A stretch of DNA of 64,000 nt from Streptomyces rhizosphaerihabitans (GTDB lineage Bacteria > Actinomycetota > Actinomycetes > Streptomycetales > Streptomycetaceae), in the NCBI RefSeq assembly GCF_025399795.1, contig NZ_JAODTZ010000002.1, positions 186,001 through 250,000 on the forward strand. The letters are read 5' to 3'. The notes under the pieces are model-generated. The model was not told the origin of the DNA, made no database searches, and saw only the letters and a list, made by a program, of their open reading frames with translations. Position 1 is the stretch's first letter; each line of letters begins with the position of its first letter. Both the position numbers and the translations under genes were made by a program. Below, piece after piece: positions 53,017 to 62,084 of this stretch.

Positions 53017-53493
53017 TCAGTACTTGATGATCCAGGTCATCTTCTTCCTGCCGGGTTCGCTCCCCACCCCTGTCCTCGTGCCGCACTTCACCGCTCCGCC
53101 GACCACCTTGAGATAGCTGCACTGCGGTGATGCGATCGACGTCTTGGCGTTGTTGTGGAGGCTTGTCCATGTCCAGTTCTGGGAGTCGGTGCACAGACGG
53201 GCGTACACGGCCTTTTCCCTGCCGCTGTGCGCCAAGCACCAGGCGCCGCGGTTGTACTCCGTATAGAGCTGGCCCCCCGCATGACCCCACCACTGCTTCT
53301 TGGTGTTCTTACATGTGGCCTGGGTGATCTTCTCGTCCTTCCAGTTCATCTGGAGACATTTTCCAGTGGCTTGGTTGACGAGGTGAAAGGTGGTGCCGCC
53401 GCCTGCGGCCTGAACAGGCGACGCCGGTCCCATGAGAGAGAGGCCGAGTGCGAGTGCTCCCGCGATCATTCCGCTTTTCTTGATGCTGTTCAT
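53017..53493 (-). CDS. Small secreted ricin-B-like protein
   Basis: A 158-residue protein with a Sec signal peptide (KKSGMIAGALALGLSLMG, cut near ASPVQAA). The mature part reads FHLVNQATGKCLQMNWKDE, WWGHAGGQLYT, AWCLAHSGREKAVYARLC and QNWTW, the repeated Q-W pattern of beta-trefoil carbohydrate-binding domains. Four to six cysteines could form disulfides. Lysine/asparagine use and lower GC differ from neighbours, so recent transfer is likely. It sits alone between IS debris and the TnpB-like gene. Confidence 0.65.
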   Translation of the reverse strand: MNSIKKSGMIAGALALGLSLMGPASPVQAAGGGTTFHLVNQATGKCLQMNWKDEKITQATCKNTKKQWWGHAGGQLYTEYNRGAWCLAHSGREKAVYARLCTDSQNWTWTSLHNNAKTSIASPQCSYLKVVGGAVKCGTRTGVGSEPGRKKMTWIIKY

Positions 53494-53963
53494 CGTTTTG
53501 ATCCACCCGTTTCTGACAGCGCATGGTCAGTTCGCTTAGGGATCACCCTCGTCGCTATGGACCTGACAAAGGAAGGGATTTGAGGAAGACCAGAGGAAGA
53601 GGCTCTTGCTCACGGGGTTGCCTACGCCGCGGCGCCCACCCCATGCAGGAGACCTGCACTCTGACGGGTGCACGTCTTCGTTTCCCTGGGAACGGACGTT
53701 CGCGAGCTCGGGTCAATAGCTCGGTGGGAGTTGGTTCCGTAAGGGGGGATGGCGGAAAGGGGTGGACGACTGCTGTTCGCTGACTGCGTGTGAGGGGTCC
53801 TGGCGTGGGTGGGTGAGTGGCGATGGCACTCGTCATGAGAGTTCCAAGGGGAACGGAAGTTCTTGTCTCGAATGCGTGACCTTTTCGGGTGGTGGTCGTT
53901 GGGCGGGGTGATGGGGTGTTCGGGTCGGGGGTGAGTGGGTTGGGGGGTGCGGGGTTGCGGGTA
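53494..53963. other. 470-base region upstream of TnpB-like gene, with G-rich tract
   Basis: No convincing gene was found. There is a small inverted repeat GTTCCAAGGGGAAC (53842-53855). A G-rich tract (53901-53961) reads through in the same frame as the TnpB-like gene but was judged non-coding. No IS200-type TnpA transposase is present in it or downstream. Confidence 0.45.
53901..53961 (+). other. G-rich tract with possible G-quadruplex
   Basis: Nine or more runs of three to six Gs are spaced by 1-5 bases over 61 bases directly before the chosen TnpB start. Such tracts can form quadruplexes in DNA or RNA. Confidence 0.45.
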
Positions 53964-55574
53964 GTGGCGGCATCGTTCGTGGTGCCCGGCCTGTCGGGTG
54001 TCACAGTCCGGGACCGACTCAAGGGGCTGACCGCCCAGGACGAGACAGTGCTGCGGCTGGTTGGCGGCCGCCTCGGCACGCTGGCGTCCCGGGACCTGAA
54101 GGCGCGGTGTGCGGCGGGCCTTGAGCACGAAAACGAGGCGTGGGCGTCGCGCAAGCGGATCCTGACTGCGGAGTCGTCGTCGCGGTGGGCGGGGTCGTTG
54201 ACGAAGGCCACGCACGATCAGTGGGCGCTGGCCCGGCGCGGCCAGGGGGCGCACATCCGGCAGCTCGAAGTCGGGATCCGTACTATCCGGCACCGGCTGT
54301 CCCTGCCGCTGCGGGAGAAGGGTTCGAAACGGGCTGCCGGTGGCTACCGCAGCCGCATGGAGTGGCATGCCAAGACGCGTCGGCTGCGGGTGCTGGAGGA
54401 TCGGCTGGCTGCCGCCAGGGCCGACTGGGTGGCCGGGCGGGTGCATGTCGTGCGGGGCGGGAAGCGGCTGCTGAACAGCCGCCACCACCTGGAACAGGCG
54501 CAGCTCACCGAGCAGGAATGGCGTGCGCGGTGGGAGGCCTCGCGCCGGTTTCTGCAGGCGGACGGCGAGTCGGGCAAGCGGTACGGCAACGAGACCATCC
54601 GCATCAGCCCCGACGGACAGGTGAGCATCAAGCTTCCGGCCCCGCTCGCCCACCTCGCCAACGCCCCGCGCGGCCGTTACGTCCTGGCGGCGAGGGTGTC
54701 GTTCGCGCACCGGGGTGAGGCATGGCGGGACCGGGTCGGGGCGAACCGGGCGGTGGCCTACCGCATCCACGAAGACGTCCAGCGCCAACGCTGGTACCTG
54801 ACCGCCTCCTGGACCATCCCACCCGCCCAGGCCGTGCCCCTGACCGCCGTCCGGGCCGGCGGCCTGATCGGAGTGGACGCCAACGCCGACCATCTGGCGG
54901 CCTGGCGGCTGGACGTGCACGGCAATCCGGTCGGCGTCCCGCGCCGCTTCGACTACGACCTGTCCGGCACCGCCGACCACCGCGACGCCCAGGTACGCCA
55001 CGCGCTGACCCGCCTGCTGCACTGGGCTACCCGGCACCGGTTGGCGATCGCGGTGGAGGACCTCGACTTCACCGCCGAGACGACCCGGGAGAAACACGGA
55101 GGCCGAAAGAAGTTCCGCAGGCTGATCTCCGGCATGCCCGTGGGCCGGCTGCGGGCCCGCCTGGTGTCGATGGCCGCCGACCTCGGCATCCCGCTGGTCG
55201 CGGTCGACCCCGCCTACACCTCCCGCTGGGGTGCCCAGCACTGGCAGAAACCCCTCACCAGCAAAACCAGGAAGACTACCCGCCACGACGCAGCCGCCGT
55301 GGCGATCGGAAGGCGCGCCCTGGGGCATCCGGTCCGGCGTCGGACGGCACCGCCCCCGCACGACCGGAGTGATCGTGCGGGGCATCGGACCGTCCAGGCC
55401 GCACCGGGAACCCTGGGGCGTGAGGGACCCCGCCCCCGCGTTCCCGGACCACGGACACGATCCGTGCCGCCCGGATGCGGAGCGAACGCGGGTAACCAGA
55501 ACGCCCAACACCGTCCGGGGCGTTCGACTGAGCATGAGTCCTGGCAACAGGACCCACTACCGCTCAGTCCATAG
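53964..55574 (+). CDS. TnpB-related RNA-guided-nuclease-like protein without zinc ribbon
   Basis: A 536-residue protein of the large TnpB-related family of Streptomyces, starting at a GTG (53964); an upstream in-frame GTG at 53889 would read through G-rich tract. The three RuvC acidic residues are visible: D in GVDANADHLA, E in AVEDLDFTAE, and D in RHDAAAVAIGRR. Between the second and third sites the protein lacks the CxxC...CxxC zinc ribbon and has DPAYTSRWGAQHWQKP instead. The tail of about 90 residues is low-complexity. No TnpA partner is present. It ends 10 bases from the adjacent transporter gene's stop. Confidence 0.75.
   Translation: MAASFVVPGLSGVTVRDRLKGLTAQDETVLRLVGGRLGTLASRDLKARCAAGLEHENEAWASRKRILTAESSSRWAGSLTKATHDQWALARRGQGAHIRQLEVGIRTIRHRLSLPLREKGSKRAAGGYRSRMEWHAKTRRLRVLEDRLAAARADWVAGRVHVVRGGKRLLNSRHHLEQAQLTEQEWRARWEASRRFLQADGESGKRYGNETIRISPDGQVSIKLPAPLAHLANAPRGRYVLAARVSFAHRGEAWRDRVGANRAVAYRIHEDVQRQRWYLTASWTIPPAQAVPLTAVRAGGLIGVDANADHLAAWRLDVHGNPVGVPRRFDYDLSGTADHRDAQVRHALTRLLHWATRHRLAIAVEDLDFTAETTREKHGGRKKFRRLISGMPVGRLRARLVSMAADLGIPLVAVDPAYTSRWGAQHWQKPLTSKTRKTTRHDAAAVAIGRRALGHPVRRRTAPPPHDRSDRAGHRTVQAAPGTLGREGPRPRVPGPRTRSVPPGCGANAGNQNAQHRPGRSTEHESWQQDPLPLSP
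55528..55567 (+). ncRNA. Candidate omega/guide RNA hairpin at the 3' end of tnpB-like gene
   Basis: A two-level stem-loop: outer CTGAGC (55528-55533) with GCTCAG (55562-55567), inner GTCCTG (55538-55543) with CAGGAC (55548-55553), and a GCAA tetraloop. It overlaps the last codons of the TnpB-like gene, the place where TnpB guide RNA scaffolds lie in known IS200/IS605 elements. It may instead mark the element's right end. Confidence 0.4.
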
Positions 55575-55584
55575 AAACGGTGTG

Positions 55585-56631
55585 TCAGACCGCCGCCTCG
55601 GGGTCCTTGGCGAGACGCTGGGCCGGAATGGTCTCCTTCGTCTCCGGGTAGTGGCACGCCGTCAGGTGACCGTCGTTGCTGCCCGAGATCTGCACCAGCG
55701 GCGGAGCCTCGCTCGCGCACTTGTCCGTCGCCTTCCAGCAGCGGGTGCGGAACCGGCAGCCCGACGGCGGGTTGAGCGGGGAGGGCACGTCACCGGTGAG
55801 CAGGATGCGCTCGCGGGCCGGGACGTCGTCCGCGGTCGCCTCGGGAACGGCGGACATCAGCGCGCGCGTGTACGGGTGGCGCGGGTTCTCGTACAGGTCC
55901 TCGCGGTTGGCGATCTCGACGATCTTGCCGAGGTACATCACCGCGACGCGCTGCGAGAAGTGCCGCACGATCGCGAGGTCGTGGGCGATGAACAGGAACG
56001 CGATGCCCAGGTCCCGCTGGAGATCCTGGAGCAGGTTCACGACCTGCGCCTGGATGGAGACGTCGAGCGCCGAGACCGGCTCGTCCGCCACGATCAGCTT
56101 CGGCGAGAGCGCCAACGCCCGTGCCACACCGATGCGCTGGCGCTGACCGCCGGAGAACTCGTGCGGGAAGCGGTTGTAGTGCTCCGGGTTGAGACCGACC
56201 GTCTCCAGGAGTTCACGGACGCGCTTCTCGTGGCCGCCGGGCGGGTTGATCCCGTTGATCTCCATCGGGCCCGAGATAATCTTGCCGACCGTCTGCCGCG
56301 GGTTCAGCGAGGCGTACGGGTCCTGGAAGATCATCTGGATCTCGGAGCGGATCGGCGCCAGCTGCTTGCGGCCCGCGTGTGTGATGTCCTGGCCGCGGTA
56401 GCTGATCTTGCCGGCGGTGGGCTCGAGCAGACGCGTGATCAGCCGGCCCGTCGTCGACTTGCCACAGCCGGACTCGCCGACCAGGCCGAGGCTCTCGCCC
56501 TCGGCGACCTGGAAGTCGAGACCGTCCACGGCCTGGACCGCGCCGATCTTCCGCTTGAAGGGGAAGCCGCCCATCACCGGGAAGTGCTTGGTCAGTCCGG
56601 TGACGTCCAGGAGGGGGTTCGTGTTGCTCAT
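55585..56631 (-). CDS. Peptide ABC transporter ATPase F (second bldK-like operon)
   Basis: A 348-residue OppF-type ATPase with Walker A GESGCGKST, signature FSGGQRQR and Walker B LIVADEPVSALD. The C-terminal CRFRTRCWKATDKCA and LTACHYPET carry the family cysteines. It is the last gene of a minus-strand operon with the same gene order as the bldK operon, and its sequence is close to BldKE by eye. The tnpB-like element ends 10 bases from its stop. Confidence 0.9.
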   Translation of the reverse strand: MSNTNPLLDVTGLTKHFPVMGGFPFKRKIGAVQAVDGLDFQVAEGESLGLVGESGCGKSTTGRLITRLLEPTAGKISYRGQDITHAGRKQLAPIRSEIQMIFQDPYASLNPRQTVGKIISGPMEINGINPPGGHEKRVRELLETVGLNPEHYNRFPHEFSGGQRQRIGVARALALSPKLIVADEPVSALDVSIQAQVVNLLQDLQRDLGIAFLFIAHDLAIVRHFSQRVAVMYLGKIVEIANREDLYENPRHPYTRALMSAVPEATADDVPARERILLTGDVPSPLNPPSGCRFRTRCWKATDKCASEAPPLVQISGSNDGHLTACHYPETKETIPAQRLAKDPEAAV

Positions 56632-56657
56632 GATCGTGAAGTCCCGTCTCAGTTACG

Positions 56658-57695
56658 TCAGTGCGACCGCGTGGCGGCGAAGTCGGCGAAGAAGTCGCGG
56701 CGCTGGTCCGCCGTGAGGTGGCAGGCGGCACCGCGCCCGTCCGTGATCTCCAGCAGCGGCTGCGCGCTTGCGCAGAGACCGCCCGTGACCTTCTCCGTGA
56801 AGGTGCACCGCGGGTGGAAGCGGCAGCCGGTCGGCGGGTTGAGGAGGGAGGGCGGCGAGCCGGGGATCGGCGACAGCGGTACGTCGACCGGTCCGTCCAG
56901 ACTCGGCATCGAGCCCAGCAGGCCCCAGGTGTAGGGGTGCTGCGGCGCGCGCAGCACCTCCTTCTTGGTGCCCCGCTCCACGCACCGGCCGCCGTACATC
57001 ACCAGGACGTCGTCGGCGATGTCGGCGATGACGCCGAGGTCGTGGGTGATGAAGATGATCGCCGTGCCGAACTCCTGCTGGAGGTCCTTGAGCAGGTCCA
57101 TGATCTGGGCCTGCACGGTCACGTCGAGCGCGGTGGTCGGCTCGTCCGCGATCAGCAGCTCGGGGTCGCAGACCAGCGCCATCGCGATCATCGCGCGCTG
57201 GCGCATACCGCCGGAGAACTGGTGCGGGTAGTCGTCCACCCGGACGTCCGGCTGCGGGATGCCGACGCGCTTGAGCATCTCGATCGCCCGCGCCCGGGCC
57301 TCCGCCTTGGAGGCGCCGGTGTGCTTGCGGTAGGTCTCGCCGATCTGCTTGCCGATGGTGTGGTACGGCGACAGCGAGGCCAGCGCGTCCTGGAAGATCA
57401 TCGACATCTTGTTGCCGCGCAGCTTTTCCAGCTCCCGCTCGGAGGCGGTCAGCAGCTCCTTGCCGTCGAGCAGGATCTCCCCGTCGATGGCGGTGCGCTC
57501 GCGGTCGTGCAGGCCGAGGATCGTCAGGTTCGTGACGGACTTGCCCGAGCCCGACTCGCCCACGATGCCGAGTGTCTTGCCCTTGGCCAGGTCGAAGGTG
57601 AGACCGTCGACGGCCTTGACGACGCCGTCTTCGGTGGAGAAGTGGACCTTCAGATCCCTGACGGACAGGAAGGGCTGCTGATCGGTGCTCGTCAC
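56658..57695 (-). CDS. Peptide ABC transporter ATPase D (second bldK-like operon)
   Basis: A 345-residue OppD-type ATPase. Walker A is GESGSGKS, signature FSGGMRQR, Walker [13 protein letters not shown] and H-loop [10 protein letters not shown]. The C-terminus has [18 protein letters not shown] and GAACHLTA. It matches BldKD closely in these parts. ATG preceded by AGCGTCCCC; a good ribosome site was not clear. It is 26 bases before the F gene. Confidence 0.9.
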   Translation of the reverse strand: MTSTDQQPFLSVRDLKVHFSTEDGVVKAVDGLTFDLAKGKTLGIVGESGSGKSVTNLTILGLHDRERTAIDGEILLDGKELLTASERELEKLRGNKMSMIFQDALASLSPYHTIGKQIGETYRKHTGASKAEARARAIEMLKRVGIPQPDVRVDDYPHQFSGGMRQRAMIAMALVCDPELLIADEPTTALDVTVQAQIMDLLKDLQQEFGTAIIFITHDLGVIADIADDVLVMYGGRCVERGTKKEVLRAPQHPYTWGLLGSMPSLDGPVDVPLSPIPGSPPSLLNPPTGCRFHPRCTFTEKVTGGLCASAQPLLEITDGRGAACHLTADQRRDFFADFAATRSH

Positions 57696-57771
57696 GGGGA
57701 CGCTCCTGAGGGGGTGATGCGGGGGGTAGCTGGGTGGGGCCGGTGGGAGGGAAGCCGCACAGGCAGCGGGG

Positions 57772-58752
57772 TCAGGCGAGCCGGATCCGCGGGTCGATGA
57801 GGGCGTAGACGGCGTCCACGATGATGTTGAAGAAGACGATGGCGGCCGCCGCGACGAGGGTCACGCCCAGCAGCATCGGCAGGTCGTTGGCGTCGACCGC
57901 CGTCAGCGCGAGCCGGCCGATGCCCTGGATGCTGAAGACCGACTCGGTGATGATGGCGCCGCCGATCAGGGTGCCCATGTCGATGCCGAAGATCGTCACG
58001 ATCGGGCCCATGGCACCGCGCCACGCGAAGCGGAAGAACACCGAGCGCCGGGACAGGCCCTTGGCGCGCGCCGTCCGCACGTAGTCCTCGCTGAGCTGCT
58101 CCACGAGCTGGGAGCGCGTCATACGCGTGTAGTTGGCGGTGAAGATGATGGAGAGCGTCAGCCAGGGCAGCAGCAGTCCGGAAGCCCAGGCGACCGGGTT
58201 GTCTGTGAACGGCGTGTACGAGGGCTGATCCATGATGCCGAGCTGCTGCACCATGAGGAACATCGCGATGTAGCCGACGAAGTAGATCTGCAGCGACGAG
58301 CCGATCAGCGAGAACGAGCTGGCGATCTTGTCGGCCGCCTTGCCTTGCTTGACCGCGGCGATCATGCCGGTACCGACACCGATGATCAGGAAGAAGAACG
58401 CGGCGCCCAGCGCGAGCGAGATGGTCGTGGGCAGCCGGTCCATGATCGTGCCGAGGACAGGCTCGCGGTTGGTGAACGAGAAGCCCAGGCAGGGCGCGTT
58501 GCAGTTGCCCAGGCCGCCGTAGTCACGGCCGGCGAAGATGCCCTCCAGCCAGTGCCAGTACTGGACCGGGAGCGGGTCGGAGATCCCGAGGTTCTGCCGG
58601 ACCTGTTCGAGCAGGTCCTTGGTGCAGACCTTGCCGCACGCCATACGGGCCGGGTCGCGCGGGATCGCGTAGTAGAGCATGAAGGTGACGGCGCTGATGA
58701 TCAGCAGAATCACAAGTGCGCCGATGATGCGGCGGACTAGAAAACGGAACAT
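57772..58752 (-). CDS. Peptide ABC transporter permease B (second bldK-like operon)
   Basis: A 326-residue OppB-type permease, exactly the length of BldKC, with FLVRRIIGALVILLIISAVT as first helix and cysteines in ARMACGKVCTK. The EAA loop is YVRTARAKGLSRRSVFFRFA. The regions between helices diverge from BldKC. It follows the binding protein gene and a GC hairpin on the minus strand. Confidence 0.9.
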   Translation of the reverse strand: MFRFLVRRIIGALVILLIISAVTFMLYYAIPRDPARMACGKVCTKDLLEQVRQNLGISDPLPVQYWHWLEGIFAGRDYGGLGNCNAPCLGFSFTNREPVLGTIMDRLPTTISLALGAAFFFLIIGVGTGMIAAVKQGKAADKIASSFSLIGSSLQIYFVGYIAMFLMVQQLGIMDQPSYTPFTDNPVAWASGLLLPWLTLSIIFTANYTRMTRSQLVEQLSEDYVRTARAKGLSRRSVFFRFAWRGAMGPIVTIFGIDMGTLIGGAIITESVFSIQGIGRLALTAVDANDLPMLLGVTLVAAAAIVFFNIIVDAVYALIDPRIRLA

Positions 58753-58810
58753 TGCGCGTGACTTTCCGGACGGGGCGCCGTCGCCGGGGGCGTGGAGGGA
58801 GGGGCAGGAG

Positions 58811-58843
58811 CCGGGCGGCGGCCGGTGAGGGCCGCCGCCCCGG
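58811..58843 (-). terminator. Hairpin between binding protein and permease genes (second operon)
   Basis: Arms CCGGGCGGCGGCC (58811-58823) and GGCCGCCGCCCCGG (58830-58843) pair with one bulge over 13 bases. No T tract. This is the same place as the hairpin after bldKB. Confidence 0.6.
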
Positions 58844-58849
58844 GACGGG

Positions 58850-60610
58850 TCAGGCCTTGCGGTACAGCTTGGTCATCGCGATGCAGGTGTTGCCCGCGTC
58901 GTACTGGATGCCACCGATCTTGGAGCCGTACATCCAGTTGCGGATCGGGTTGTAGTCCGGAACCACAGCGGCGAGCTCCATGATCTGGCGGTCGAGGTCG
59001 CCCCACATCTTGGCGGCCTTCTTCGGGTCGGCCTCGACGGTGGCGGCGGCGATCGCCTTGTCCACGCCCGTGTTCCGCAGCTGCGGCCAGTTGACACCGC
59101 CGTCGGCGATCTGGCTGCTGTCGAAGCAGGGCTGGATGACCGCGTAACCGGCCGGCCAGTCCGGGCCCCAGCCCGCCGCGAACAGGTCGTACTCGTTGTC
59201 CAGCTGACCGATCTGGCTGTAGAAGGACGTCTTGTCGACCTGCTTGGTCACCACGTCGAAGCCGGCCTTGGTGAGGGCGGTCTTGATGGCGACGGCGGTC
59301 TTGACCGCCGTGTCGGACTGCTGGAAGGCGATGACGACCTTCTGGCCGACCTTGCCGGCCTCCTTCAGGAGAGCCTTGGCCTTCTCCGGGTCACCGGTCG
59401 GCTTCGTCTTCTTGCCGTACAGGTCGAAGTCCTGGTGGCCCGGGGTGAGGGGGCTGATGATCGTGGTGGCGATCGCGGAGGAGGATGAGCCGCCACGGAT
59501 CTGCTGGGCCTGCTTGGACGGCCACGCGTAGTTGAGCGCCTGGCGCACCTTGACGTCCGGGACGCGCTTCGTGTTGATCGCGTAGTAGTAGCAGGTCGTG
59601 TCGACCTGGGTCAGCACGCGCTTCTTGAGGGTCGCATTGCCGAGCACCTGCTGCATGCGGGTGGGGGCGACCTCGTTGAACATCGAGACCGTGTACTGGT
59701 CGTTGCCGGCGTCCGCGATGTAGCGGTCCGTGGAGGCCTGCAGCTCGAAGCCGAACTGCATCTCGAACTTGTCCGGGTAGGCGTTGCGGATCGGGTCCGT
59801 GTCGGCCACCCAGTGGGTGTTGCGGACCAGCGTCATCGACTTGCCGATGCTGCGGCTCTCGATCTTGTACGGGCCGCAGGAGAAGGGCTGCTTGTCGTAC
59901 TTCTCCTTGGTGTCGTGCTTCTTGGGCACGAGGGAGAAGCCGCGCATGGCCAGCATGAAGTTGAAGTCGCTGTGGCCCTCCTTCAGACGGAAGGTCACGG
60001 TGTTGCCGGAGATCTCGATCGAGTCGAGGTGCTTGCCCTCGTAGGGGCCCTTGTACTTGTCGCCGCCGATGAGCCAGCTCTGCGGGTAGCGCGGGCCCTG
60101 GGTGACGAACTTGGCGAAGAGACGCTCGAAGGTCCAGCGGACGTCCTCGATCGTGACGTCGGCGCCGTCCTGCCACTTCACGTTGTCCTTCAGCGTGAAG
60201 GCCCAGGTCTTGCCGCCGTCCGTCATCGTGCCGGCGTCGGTGGCGAGGTCGCCGACCAGGGTGACCTTGCCCTTGGCGTCGACCTTGTAGCCGGTCAGAC
60301 CGCGAAGGAACGGCACGGAGACGGCGCCCTCGTACGAGGAGTACAGCTGGGCCGGGTCCAGGTGGTCGCAGTCGATCTGGTCCAGGGTGTAGATCGTCCC
60401 GCCCTTGACCGCGCCCTCGACCTCGGGGGCCGGGCCGGTCGAGTCCGCCTTGGTGCCGACGGCGATGGTGGCGGCCGCGGCCTTGTCCACCGACGGAGCC
60501 TTGTTGCTCCCGCTGCCGCCGGCGTTGCCGCTGCTGCACGCGCTGAGGACCGTGCTCGCGCCGGCCGCCACACCGGTGGCTATGAGGAAGTTTCTGCGGG
60601 AGAAGGACAT
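58850..60610 (-). CDS. Peptide-binding lipoprotein (second bldK-like operon)
   Basis: A 586-residue family 5 binding protein. The signal has SRRNFLIATGVAAG, twin-arginine-like, and the lipobox LSAC near residue 25. The mature start is glycine/serine-rich; KGGTIYTLDQIDCDHLDPAQ opens the fold, and KVRQALNYAWPSKQAQQIRG is a family landmark. It resembles BldKB in domain order and length, but the signal peptide type differs. ATG at 60610 follows a GTAGGCA-type region without a strong site. Confidence 0.88.
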   Translation of the reverse strand: MSFSRRNFLIATGVAAGASTVLSACSSGNAGGSGSNKAPSVDKAAAATIAVGTKADSTGPAPEVEGAVKGGTIYTLDQIDCDHLDPAQLYSSYEGAVSVPFLRGLTGYKVDAKGKVTLVGDLATDAGTMTDGGKTWAFTLKDNVKWQDGADVTIEDVRWTFERLFAKFVTQGPRYPQSWLIGGDKYKGPYEGKHLDSIEISGNTVTFRLKEGHSDFNFMLAMRGFSLVPKKHDTKEKYDKQPFSCGPYKIESRSIGKSMTLVRNTHWVADTDPIRNAYPDKFEMQFGFELQASTDRYIADAGNDQYTVSMFNEVAPTRMQQVLGNATLKKRVLTQVDTTCYYYAINTKRVPDVKVRQALNYAWPSKQAQQIRGGSSSSAIATTIISPLTPGHQDFDLYGKKTKPTGDPEKAKALLKEAGKVGQKVVIAFQQSDTAVKTAVAIKTALTKAGFDVVTKQVDKTSFYSQIGQLDNEYDLFAAGWGPDWPAGYAVIQPCFDSSQIADGGVNWPQLRNTGVDKAIAAATVEADPKKAAKMWGDLDRQIMELAAVVPDYNPIRNWMYGSKIGGIQYDAGNTCIAMTKLYRKA

Positions 60611-60684
60611 GCGTGCCTACCTATGGATTCAGAGGGTGAGTAGGGCTGCCGGCCGGACGACGGCGACCGGGGCTGGGATGGGAC

Positions 60685-61713
60685 TCAGCGCTTCGACTTC
60701 GGGTCGAGGGCGTCGCGGACCGAGTCACCGAGCAGGTTGAAGGCGAGGACGAAGATGACCATCGATACGCCGGGGAAGATCATGAACGTGATGTCGTCCG
60801 CGTAGAAGCCGGCGCCGCGCTGGATCATCACGCCCCAGTCGGGGGTGGGGTCCTTGATGCCGACGCCCAGGAAGGCGAGTCCTGCTTCGGCGGTGACGTA
60901 GGCCGGCAGCATGAGGGTGGACTGGATCAGGATCGGTGTCCACAGGTTGGGCAGCAGTTCCTTGAAGACGATGCGGCGCGAGGACGCGCCGGTCACCTTC
61001 GCGGCCTCGACGAACTCCCGCTCGCGCAGACCGAGTACCTGACCGCGCAGCAGTCGCGCGATGGAGGCCCAGCCGAAGGCGCTCAGGACGAGGATCAGAC
61101 TGGTGGCCCTGAGCCAGGTCGGAACTTCGTCGCTGAAGGGGATGAACAAGCCGTAGACGACCGGCATGAAGGCGATGAAGAACAGCGTGGACGGGAACGA
61201 CAGCAGGATGTCGATGACCCGGCCGACGAAGTAGTCCGTCCGGCCGCCGAGGTATCCCGCGGTGATGCCGATCACCACACCGACCACCGTGGTCAGCAGG
61301 GTGGCCGCGGTGGCGATCATCAGCGACGTGCGGATGCCGTACAGCAGGAACGTGAAGACATCCCGGCCCAGCTGGGGCTCGATGCCGAACCAGAAGTTGC
61401 TGTCGATGCCGCCGTTGGGCTTCACCGGGAAGGCGAAGTCGTTGAGCAGGCCGTCCTTCTCCTGGCCGTACTGCTCGTACGGGTTCTTCCCATACAGCTT
61501 CGCTATCAGCGGCGCGCAGATCGAAATCGCGAAGAAGAAGATCACGATGTACGCGGATATGACGCCGGTGCGGTCACGCTTGAACCGCTTCCAGGCGAGT
61601 CGCCCCGGGGAGCGACTCTCCGAGCCCTTGGGGTTGGAAGACGAATCCGGGATCGATCCGATCTCGTCGGTCACCTCAAGCGATGCGGCCGCGGAAGGAG
61701 TGGGGAGGGTCAT
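60685..61713 (-). CDS. Peptide ABC transporter permease C (first gene of second bldK-like operon)
   Basis: A 342-residue DppC/OppC-type permease. LAWKRFKRDRTGVISAYIVI leads into helix one, as in BldKA. The EAA loop is EFVEAAKVTGASSRRIVFKE and FLGVGIKDPTPDWGVM follows. ATG at 61713 with GGAG four bases upstream was chosen over an in-frame TTG at 61737. It is the promoter-proximal gene of the operon. Confidence 0.9.
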   Translation of the reverse strand: MTLPTPSAAASLEVTDEIGSIPDSSSNPKGSESRSPGRLAWKRFKRDRTGVISAYIVIFFFAISICAPLIAKLYGKNPYEQYGQEKDGLLNDFAFPVKPNGGIDSNFWFGIEPQLGRDVFTFLLYGIRTSLMIATAATLLTTVVGVVIGITAGYLGGRTDYFVGRVIDILLSFPSTLFFIAFMPVVYGLFIPFSDEVPTWLRATSLILVLSAFGWASIARLLRGQVLGLREREFVEAAKVTGASSRRIVFKELLPNLWTPILIQSTLMLPAYVTAEAGLAFLGVGIKDPTPDWGVMIQRGAGFYADDITFMIFPGVSMVIFVLAFNLLGDSVRDALDPKSKR

Positions 61714-62024
61714 GGTGCTCCAGGCCCGTGGGGTCAACGGCGTCCGCAGGGCGCTCCCTACGGGCTACGCCGGACTTTTTCAACGCAATTCATGCAAGGT
61801 CAATAAAATCTCGGTCGCCTTGGGTTTCTATTTACTTTCTTTGCCTGAGCTTGACCTCGGCGTAACTACGCGTGTAGCGCACTGTGGCCGTTCTGTGTCC
61901 GGATTCGGGCTAACTTCGCGAAACGGGCAACGAGTTCGTTATCCGGACGCCAGAGTCTCGGAATGCGTACATCTAGTGCACTGGAATCAACGGTTCCGTA
62001 TCGATGCGCGGAGATCTGTTGCAT

Positions 62025-62064
62025 CGAAGGTCAAGATCCTCTTTGGCGAAGGTCAAGATCCTCT
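62025..62064 (+). promoter_or_regulatory. 18-bp direct repeat with 22-bp period (candidate operator)
   Basis: CGAAGGTCAAGATCCTCT occurs at 62025-62042 and again exactly at 62047-62064. The 22-base period equals about two turns of DNA, placing both copies on one face. It lies about 180 bases upstream of the third binding-protein gene. Confidence 0.6.
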
Positions 62065-62084
62065 GACGACACGTCCGGAGTACC

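Noticed and set aside
53622..55547. Long minus-strand frame opposite the TnpB-like gene
   Set aside because: Shadow frame; the plus strand shows RuvC motifs.
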